Under the pieces are notes generated by a model. That model was not told the DNA's origin. It saw only the letters and a list, made by a program, of their open reading frames with translations, and ran no database searches. Shown here piece after piece: positions 58,308 to 64,000 of a stretch of 64,000 bases of DNA; the first letter of the stretch is position 1, and every line of letters begins with the position of its first letter. Source of the stretch: Teredinibacter turnerae T7901 (GTDB taxonomy: Bacteria; Pseudomonadota; Gammaproteobacteria; Pseudomonadales; Cellvibrionaceae); assembly GCF_000023025.1 (NCBI RefSeq), contig NC_012997.1, forward strand, positions 3,345,125 through 3,409,124, given 5' to 3'. A program made the translations under genes and the position numbers.

Positions 58308-59267
58308 CTACCGTGCACCCAAGGTCGAAATGTAAAGAATTTCTGCCACCAGTTCGCTAAAGTTTAATCCTACTGCTCGCGCAGCCATCGGAACCAAACT
58401 GTGATCAGTCATTCCCGGCACCGTGTTCACTTCAAGCAAGTGAAAATTACCTGCTTCGTCCTGCAGTGCATCTACGCGGCCCCACCCCGAACATCCGATC
58501 ATTTTGAATGACTTTAACGCGAGCTCACACAATTCTTTGTTTTTATCCGGCGTTAAGTTACAGGGGCAAAGGTAGCGGGTTTCATTAGAAATATATTTCG
58601 CGTCGTAGTCATAGAATCGGTTACTCGGTAACAACTCAATTGGGGGCAGCACCGTTTCACCTAGAATAGCAACTGTAAATTCACGCCCCACTACGGTTGA
58701 CTCTGCAAACACTTCGCTATCAAATTTTTCCGCCGCTTCAAAAGCCGCCTTCAACTCTTCTTTATTATTAGCACAGGTCATACCAATACTTGAGCCTTCG
58801 TGTACAGGCTTCACAAATACAGACCCTCCAAGTGCTTGCAAGCAAGCCGCAAAATCATCGGACGATTGCAATACCCGATAATCCGGAGTTGGTAAGCTTG
58901 CGCTCAACCAAATTTGTTTGGTTTTTAGTTTATCCATCGCGATAGCAGACGCTGTGTGCAAGCTGCCTGTAAAAGGGATTCCAAGCAGTTGCAACAACGC
59001 CTGCACCTTCCCGTCTTCACCACCTTCCCCATGTAATGCGATAAAAGCACGATCAAATGTTGCAGCCAAAATTTGCGCAACACCTTGGTTGCCAATATCC
59101 AGCTCTAAAATATCAATACCCTGTTCGCGCAAACCATTCGCTACCGCGCGCCCGCTTTTTAACGAAACATCTCGTTCGGCAGAAGTTCCCCCGTAAAGCA
59201 CTGCAACTTTTCCGAAACTTTTTCCAGAATTTACAAAATTTTTAAATCCCGGCTGGTACATCGTCAC
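58308..59267 (-). CDS. ddlB: D-alanine--D-alanine ligase
   Basis: 319 aa, ATP-grasp. A GTG at 59267 is chosen because GGAG lies 8 bases upstream; an earlier GTG at 59285 has no binding site. Blocks: VLYGGTSAERDVSLKSG, ALHGEGGEDG, VKPVHEGSSIGM (ATP) and EVNTVPGMTDHSL. It makes the D-Ala-D-Ala dipeptide of the wall precursor. It sits between murC and ftsQ. Confidence 0.95.
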   Translation of the reverse strand: MTMYQPGFKNFVNSGKSFGKVAVLYGGTSAERDVSLKSGRAVANGLREQGIDILELDIGNQGVAQILAATFDRAFIALHGEGGEDGKVQALLQLLGIPFTGSLHTASAIAMDKLKTKQIWLSASLPTPDYRVLQSSDDFAACLQALGGSVFVKPVHEGSSIGMTCANNKEELKAAFEAAEKFDSEVFAESTVVGREFTVAILGETVLPPIELLPSNRFYDYDAKYISNETRYLCPCNLTPDKNKELCELALKSFKMIGCSGWGRVDALQDEAGNFHLLEVNTVPGMTDHSLVPMAARAVGLNFSELVAEILYISTLGAR

Positions 59268-59287
59268 GTCAAATTCTCCGCTCACAA

Positions 59288-60709
59288 TTAGGCAAATTTT
59301 TTCTTTGCTAGTGTCGGCGCCAGGCTGCCAACATTTCCCGCTCCCTGGGTGATAATAATATCCCCCGGCTTCACCAGATCTTTGACAACAGCGGGGACAC
59401 CTTCGATACCTTCAACAAATATCGGATCTACCAGCCCGCGCGTACGTATTGTGCGACTTAAATGCCTGCCGTCTGCGCCTGGAATGGGCTCTTCTCCTGC
59501 CGCATACACTTCCAGTAGCACCAGCTGATCAACACTCGATAAAACCTCCACAAAATCTTCATAGAGATCTCGCGTACGCGTATAACGGTGTGGTTGATAA
59601 ACCATAAATAACCGACGGTCGGGCCAGCTATCTCGTACTGCGCGAATAGTCGCTGCAACCTCGCGCGGGTGATGACCATAATCATCTACCAGCATGACCG
59701 AACCACCTTGTGGTAACGGGTAGTCACCATAAATTTGGAATCTACGCCCCACCCCCATGAATTGAGCAAGGCCTTGCTGAATTGCGATATCGTCTATGCC
59801 TTCATCAGTTGCAACGGCAACCGCCGCGGTCGCATTTAATACATTGTGCTGACCCGGCATATTCAAATAAATATCAAGCGGTTCGCCCTCTGGGCGTTTA
59901 ATTTTAAACCGCTGTTTACCCGATTCCTGCTTCACGTCGTACGCTTTAAAGTCACAGTCTTCAGAAAAACCATAAGTAATTACCGTTCTTGCTATATCCG
60001 GAATCAAACTAGTGATCACGGGATCATCGCCGCACATGACTGCGACACCATAGAACGGCAAGTTGTGCAAAAACTCGACGAACGTTTTTTTCAGTGTGCC
60101 GAAGTCGCCCCCATAAGTATCCATGTGGTCCGCATCGATATTGGTCACAACCGCAACCATTGGCTGCAAATGTAAAAATGATGCATCGCTCTCATCCGCT
60201 TCTGCCACCAAATAACGGCTTGCACCCAGCGCTGCATTGGTACCTGCGCTATTTAACAGGCCGCCTATAACAAAAGTGGGGTCTTTGTCGCCCTCCGCAA
60301 AAATACTTGCAATCAGGCTTGTCGTCGTGGTTTTACCGTGAGTACCTGCAACCGCAATACCGTGGCGATAACGCATCAGCTCACCCAGCATCTCCGCTCG
60401 ACGCACGACTGGTATACGCTGCTGCCTAGCTTCTAACAATTCTGGGTTAGCTTCATCAACGGCACTCGAATTGACCACGACGTCTACGCCATGGACATTT
60501 TTTGCATGATGCCCAACATAAATTGTCATGCCCATCGCAGACAATCGACGAGTAACATCTGATTCGCGCAAATCCGAGCCGGAAATAAGATAACCTTGGT
60601 TGTGCAAAACTTCCGCTATTCCGCTCATGCCTGCGCCGCCTACACCAACAAAGTGGATTCGCCTGATACGTCGCATTTCAGGAATAAAATGGATGTCTGG
60701 TTGCTGCAT
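59288..60709 (-). CDS. murC: UDP-N-acetylmuramate--L-alanine ligase
   Basis: 473 aa. Rossmann-like [15 protein letters not shown] at the start, ATP loop GTHGKTTTT at 122-130, and the central YGHHPREV with the carboxylated-Lys region. It adds the first amino acid to the muramyl peptide. It starts 2 bases after murG's stop. Confidence 0.97.
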   Translation of the reverse strand: MQQPDIHFIPEMRRIRRIHFVGVGGAGMSGIAEVLHNQGYLISGSDLRESDVTRRLSAMGMTIYVGHHAKNVHGVDVVVNSSAVDEANPELLEARQQRIPVVRRAEMLGELMRYRHGIAVAGTHGKTTTTSLIASIFAEGDKDPTFVIGGLLNSAGTNAALGASRYLVAEADESDASFLHLQPMVAVVTNIDADHMDTYGGDFGTLKKTFVEFLHNLPFYGVAVMCGDDPVITSLIPDIARTVITYGFSEDCDFKAYDVKQESGKQRFKIKRPEGEPLDIYLNMPGQHNVLNATAAVAVATDEGIDDIAIQQGLAQFMGVGRRFQIYGDYPLPQGGSVMLVDDYGHHPREVAATIRAVRDSWPDRRLFMVYQPHRYTRTRDLYEDFVEVLSSVDQLVLLEVYAAGEEPIPGADGRHLSRTIRTRGLVDPIFVEGIEGVPAVVKDLVKPGDIIITQGAGNVGSLAPTLAKKKFA

Positions 60710-60711
60710 AA

Positions 60712-61833
60712 CTAAACCTTTCCCACTAGCTCAGAGACGATAAATGTTTGACAAACGTCCGCAAAACGCGCCGTTGCCTCTGGTTTTGCCTCCGCTCGCG
60801 CATGTTCAGCCATTTGCAATAGCGCCTCTGGCCTTTCGGAAAATTCAATAATTTGGGCCGCGAGAGTATCTGCGGAGAGCTCACTCTGTTGCCACATTTT
60901 CGCAGCGCCCGCACCTACCAGAAATTGCCCATTAACTGTCTGATGATCATCGATCGCGTACGGAAACGGCACCAACAAAGACGCCACTCCTGCCGCAGCC
61001 AACTCTGACACCGTCAACGCACCACTGCGACAAATAACCAAATTTGCCCAAGTGAGCTTTGCGGCCATATCGTCCACAAAAGCCGTCACTTGCACCTGAT
61101 CACCCAACTCAATTTTGTGAAGGTTATAGGCTTCGAGCGTTTCGTCGACCAGTGCATCACCTGTCTGATGAAGCACAGAAATTTTAGCTGCACACTGCGT
61201 AGCACTTAATGAAAAAACCTTACTCAGCGCTTCAGGCATTAGCTGATTTATTGCTCTGGCGCCCCGACTGCCTCCTAAAACCAAAACATTCAGCTGATCA
61301 GGCGACGCCGAGAAGCGCGTTTTTGGCTCACTGATTTCCGCAATCTCCCGGCGTACGGGGTTACCTATCACTTCTGCTTTGGCAAACACATTTGGAAACG
61401 CGGATAACACGCGATCCGCAATGCGTGATAAGAGTTTATTGGTCGTACCAGCGATCGCATTTTGCTCGTGAATCACTAAAGGCCTACCTAATAATTTTGC
61501 AGCAGCACCGCCAGGCCCGGCCACAAACCCACCCAAACCAACGATGACCGCTGGATTAAATTGACGAATAACTTTCGCTGCTTGAATAATCGCCATCAGC
61601 ACTAAAAATGGTGCTTTTAATAAAGCCGCAGGGCCGCGACCACGAACCCCCTCTATATCAATAAAGTGCAACGCGATACCCGCATCGCGCACCAATCGCG
61701 ACTCCAACCCACGACGGGTACCCAGCCACTCGACAGACACGCCTCGCGCTTGTAGCTCCGCTGCAAGCGCCAGCCCTGGGAATATATGCCCCCCGGTTCC
61801 GCCAGCCATTATCAGCACCCTTGAGTTACTCAA
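60712..61833 (-). CDS. murG: MurG, UDP-GlcNAc:lipid I transferase
   Basis: 373 aa, starting at TTG 61833. This start overlaps the ftsW stop, has GGGAGG 9 bases upstream, and gives the typical N-terminus ([20 protein letters not shown]). A longer frame into ftsW is unlikely. Later blocks are [15 protein letters not shown] and VLGGSRGA. It makes lipid II at the inner face of the membrane. Confidence 0.95.
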   Translation of the reverse strand: MSNSRVLIMAGGTGGHIFPGLALAAELQARGVSVEWLGTRRGLESRLVRDAGIALHFIDIEGVRGRGPAALLKAPFLVLMAIIQAAKVIRQFNPAVIVGLGGFVAGPGGAAAKLLGRPLVIHEQNAIAGTTNKLLSRIADRVLSAFPNVFAKAEVIGNPVRREIAEISEPKTRFSASPDQLNVLVLGGSRGARAINQLMPEALSKVFSLSATQCAAKISVLHQTGDALVDETLEAYNLHKIELGDQVQVTAFVDDMAAKLTWANLVICRSGALTVSELAAAGVASLLVPFPYAIDDHQTVNGQFLVGAGAAKMWQQSELSADTLAAQIIEFSERPEALLQMAEHARAEAKPEATARFADVCQTFIVSELVGKV

Positions 61834-62965
61834 TTTCGCTTTCCTCCCAGGAAACTCGAAATACGAGCGCAATAAGCAAACAGCAAATCAGCAGGCTGCT
61901 TCCGCCGTAACTTATCAACGGTAACGTCAAACCTTTTGTAGGCAATAACCCAGAAGCGACGCCCATATTGATAAACGCCTGCATGGCAAACATCCCCGCA
62001 ATGCCGAATACCAAAAACCCGCTAAACAGCTTTTGTCTACTCAGTGCTATTCTGGCGAGCGCGATCATACGCCATACGAAGAAACCGTAAAGGACTACCA
62101 ATAATATGGCTCCGACAAAACCAAACTCTTCTGCATAGATGGCAAATATAAAGTCCGTGTGGGCCTCGGGCAGGAAAAATAATTTTTGTAAGCTATTACC
62201 TAAACCCGCGCCGAACCACTCCCCTCTCCCAAATGCAATCAACGACTGCACCAACTGATATCCGCTATCAAACTGACGTGACCAAGGGTCCATAAATGCG
62301 ACAATGCGCTCCCATCGGTAGGGGGACAAATAGGCCAACGCAAACATACTCGCCACGCCAAACAGCGCAATTATGGCAAAGCGAAATACCGGAATACCTG
62401 CGACAAACATCATGCACGAGAGTGTCATACTCAACACCACAGCACTGCCAAAGTCGGGTTCAGCCAACAGTAAAATTGCCGCAAGCCCCAACACCATTAC
62501 CATTTTGAAAAATCCAGCCCAGCGTGCTTTAACCTCTTCATTTTTGCGTGCCAGGTAGCTCGCAAAATAAATAATGAAACAAAACTTCGCCAGTTCCGAG
62601 GCTTGAATACCGACTGGACCTAAATCCAACCAACGCCGACTCCCGTTTACCACCTTCCCAATTCCCGGCACCAGAACCGCAAGCAACAAAACCAGCCCTA
62701 CCAATAACAGTACGCCAGCATATTTTTGCCAGATATCGGTGGGTACAGATGCGATTATTGCTCCGCCCAAGATGCCAACACACAAAAACAGGCATTGTTT
62801 CTTAACAAAAAACCAAGGGTCGCCATAAGTCGCAAAGGCAAAGTCCATAGAACTTGATGCGACCATAACCATGCCTACGCTCAACAGGAGTGCGGCTGCG
62901 GCAATGAGGCTGCGATCCATCGTCGTATTTTCAACAGAAATACTTGCCAATGCTTGCGAAATCAC
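61826..62965 (-). CDS. ftsW: FtsW, SEDS-family septal glycosyltransferase
   Basis: 379 aa, about ten membrane segments. SEDS motifs: the large loop with WFFVKKQ, SELAKFCFIIYFASYLA, LLLAEPDFGSAVVL, QSLIAFGRGEWFG and GLTLPLISYGGSSLL. GTG start overlaps the murD stop (GTGA), with GGAGG 10 bases upstream. It polymerises glycan at the septum with PBP3. It overlaps murG at its end. Confidence 0.96.
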   Translation of the reverse strand: MISQALASISVENTTMDRSLIAAAALLLSVGMVMVASSSMDFAFATYGDPWFFVKKQCLFLCVGILGGAIIASVPTDIWQKYAGVLLLVGLVLLLAVLVPGIGKVVNGSRRWLDLGPVGIQASELAKFCFIIYFASYLARKNEEVKARWAGFFKMVMVLGLAAILLLAEPDFGSAVVLSMTLSCMMFVAGIPVFRFAIIALFGVASMFALAYLSPYRWERIVAFMDPWSRQFDSGYQLVQSLIAFGRGEWFGAGLGNSLQKLFFLPEAHTDFIFAIYAEEFGFVGAILLVVLYGFFVWRMIALARIALSRQKLFSGFLVFGIAGMFAMQAFINMGVASGLLPTKGLTLPLISYGGSSLLICCLLIALVFRVSWEESEIE

Positions 62966-64000
62966 TCCGTTAATCCCTCCACGGCAGCGGCAAATTGTCG
63001 CCCCCTGTCTTCAAATCCAGCAAACATATCGAAGCTCGCACAGGCAGGTGATAGTAGAACCAAATCGCCCTCCTCCGCCGAAGAAAACGCAACTTCCACG
63101 GCTTCTGTCATCGTTTGTGCCTGCACTACCGGTGTAGTGTCGGAAACACAATCAGCAATGGCCCCCGCGTCGCGACCCATCAATATGAGAACTGCAACAT
63201 GAGCATCAACCAGCTTGCCGAAGCTGAAAAAATTTGCGTCTTTCCCATCGCCACCTGCAATCAACAAGATCCGCTTGAAGCTGGCTGACAAGCCAGCAAT
63301 CGCCGCCTGAGCTGCGCCAACATTGGTCGCCTTGGAATCATTAATAAATGTAACGCCACGTTTTTTTGCAACCCACTGACATCGGTGGTCAAGACCACTG
63401 AATTCCTGCACGGCAGCGCAAGTGGCCGCGCGCGTAATGTTCAATGCGTCAGCCATTGCAAACACCGCCAACACATTAGCGACATTGTGACGACCAAATA
63501 TTTTTATTTGGTCGATATTTATAAGATTATCTTTAGCCGCGCACAGATTCCCGGTATCGGCAGAAAAGTAGAACGCACTTTCGCCTTCTTCTATGGGCTT
63601 GCTCAAACTGAATCCGCGCCGAGCGACCCCGTCAACTATAGGTGGCTGGGTTAATTTATCGTCGATGTTATAAACAACATTTTGTGCACCAAAATAAATA
63701 CGCTGTTTTGCCATGCAGTAATCGACGAAACGGTTGTAGCGATCCATATGATCTTCGCTAACATTAAGCATACAAGCGACCGTTAGCCCAGGCCGACTGA
63801 CGCTTTCAAGCTGAAAACTGGAAAGCTCCAATATGTAAAGCTCTGCGTTTTCCTGAAGCGCATCTAACACCGGTAATCCTATATTTCCGGCTGCACAGGT
63901 TTTAAAACCCGCTTTTGCGCCTACCGCCGCCATCAACGCGGTAACCGTCGATTTTCCGTTCGAGCCGGTAATACCCACAACAGGCACTTGGACTTCTCGC
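62962..64000 (-). CDS. murD: MurD, UDP-MurNAc-L-Ala--D-Glu ligase (N-terminus cut by window edge)
   Basis: The frame is open to the right edge, so only the C-terminal ~346 residues are seen and the first ~100 are missing. ATP loop GITGSNGKSTVTALM, then the Mur ligase blocks LDHRCQWVAKKRGVTFINDSKATN and LSPACASFDMFAGFEDRG. It adds D-glutamate to the muramyl peptide. It lies just before ftsW and overlaps it by 4 bases. Confidence 0.97.
   Translation of the reverse strand, partial: REVQVPVVGITGSNGKSTVTALMAAVGAKAGFKTCAAGNIGLPVLDALQENAELYILELSSFQLESVSRPGLTVACMLNVSEDHMDRYNRFVDYCMAKQRIYFGAQNVVYNIDDKLTQPPIVDGVARRGFSLSKPIEEGESAFYFSADTGNLCAAKDNLINIDQIKIFGRHNVANVLAVFAMADALNITRAATCAAVQEFSGLDHRCQWVAKKRGVTFINDSKATNVGAAQAAIAGLSASFKRILLIAGGDGKDANFFSFGKLVDAHVAVLILMGRDAGAIADCVSDTTPVVQAQTMTEAVEVAFSSAEEGDLVLLSPACASFDMFAGFEDRGRQFAAAVEGLTE

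Overview
The window is a chromosomal segment of a gammaproteobacterium. Gene content and order resemble Pseudomonas and the Cellvibrionaceae (Saccharophagus/Teredinibacter type). The evidence is several runs of genes in the order I know from Pseudomonas aeruginosa, a cbb3 oxidase operon behind a perfect FNR/ANR box, MotY-type flagellar genes, type IV pili, and a surface protein with a VPLP-type PEP-CTERM tail. That last family is common in marine gammaproteobacteria. The genus is an inference; no rRNA or tRNA gene is present to settle it.

Layout. 1-2.1 kb: the start of an unknown gene leaving the left edge, a choice-of-anchor A exported protein and a DJ-1/YajL protein. 2.2-10.9 kb: cbb3 oxidase, with assembly genes ccoGHIS plus a TauE/SafE membrane protein downstream of structural genes ccoNOQP. 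11.1-17.9 kb: argG, fetB, motY, pyrC, rnt, avtA and a lone receiver protein. 18.0-26.5 kb: yihY, arsC, wrbA, a DUF2069 gene, sppA, hda, a DUF2066 gene, purM and purN. 26.5-33.6 kb: a small zinc-ribbon protein, phhB, class I fumarase, a coiled-coil membrane protein, sodB, groESL and fxsA. 33.7-42.3 kb: an AmpG-like permease, ampDE, a DUF1631 gene, a retropepsin-like protein, nadC, tfpZ and pilA. 42.7-48.4 kb: pilBCD, coaE, yacG and a Nudix-ThiE fusion. 48.3-64 kb: argJ, secA, an M23 peptidase, lpxC and the dcw division/wall cluster ftsZ-ftsA-ftsQ-ddlB-murC-murG-ftsW-murD, with murD cut by the right edge.

How the parts fit. Most genes are core functions: microaerobic respiration, arginine, purine, pyrimidine and NAD synthesis, chaperones, peptidoglycan synthesis and recycling, division, secretion and type IV pili. 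Several promoters can be read directly: FNR/ANR for ccoN, sigma-28 for motY, sigma-32 for groES and a near-consensus sigma-54 site for pilA. Each fits the function of its gene.

I see no defence island, prophage, CRISPR array, insertion sequence or biosynthetic cluster, and no convincing new multi-gene system. The least explained material is intergenic. One element between the ampG-like gene and ampE is strongly self-complementary and carries a LexA-like box. Another, between lpxC and ftsZ, has terminal inverted repeats. A heptamer tandem repeat lies beside tfpZ. These are the places to look first.
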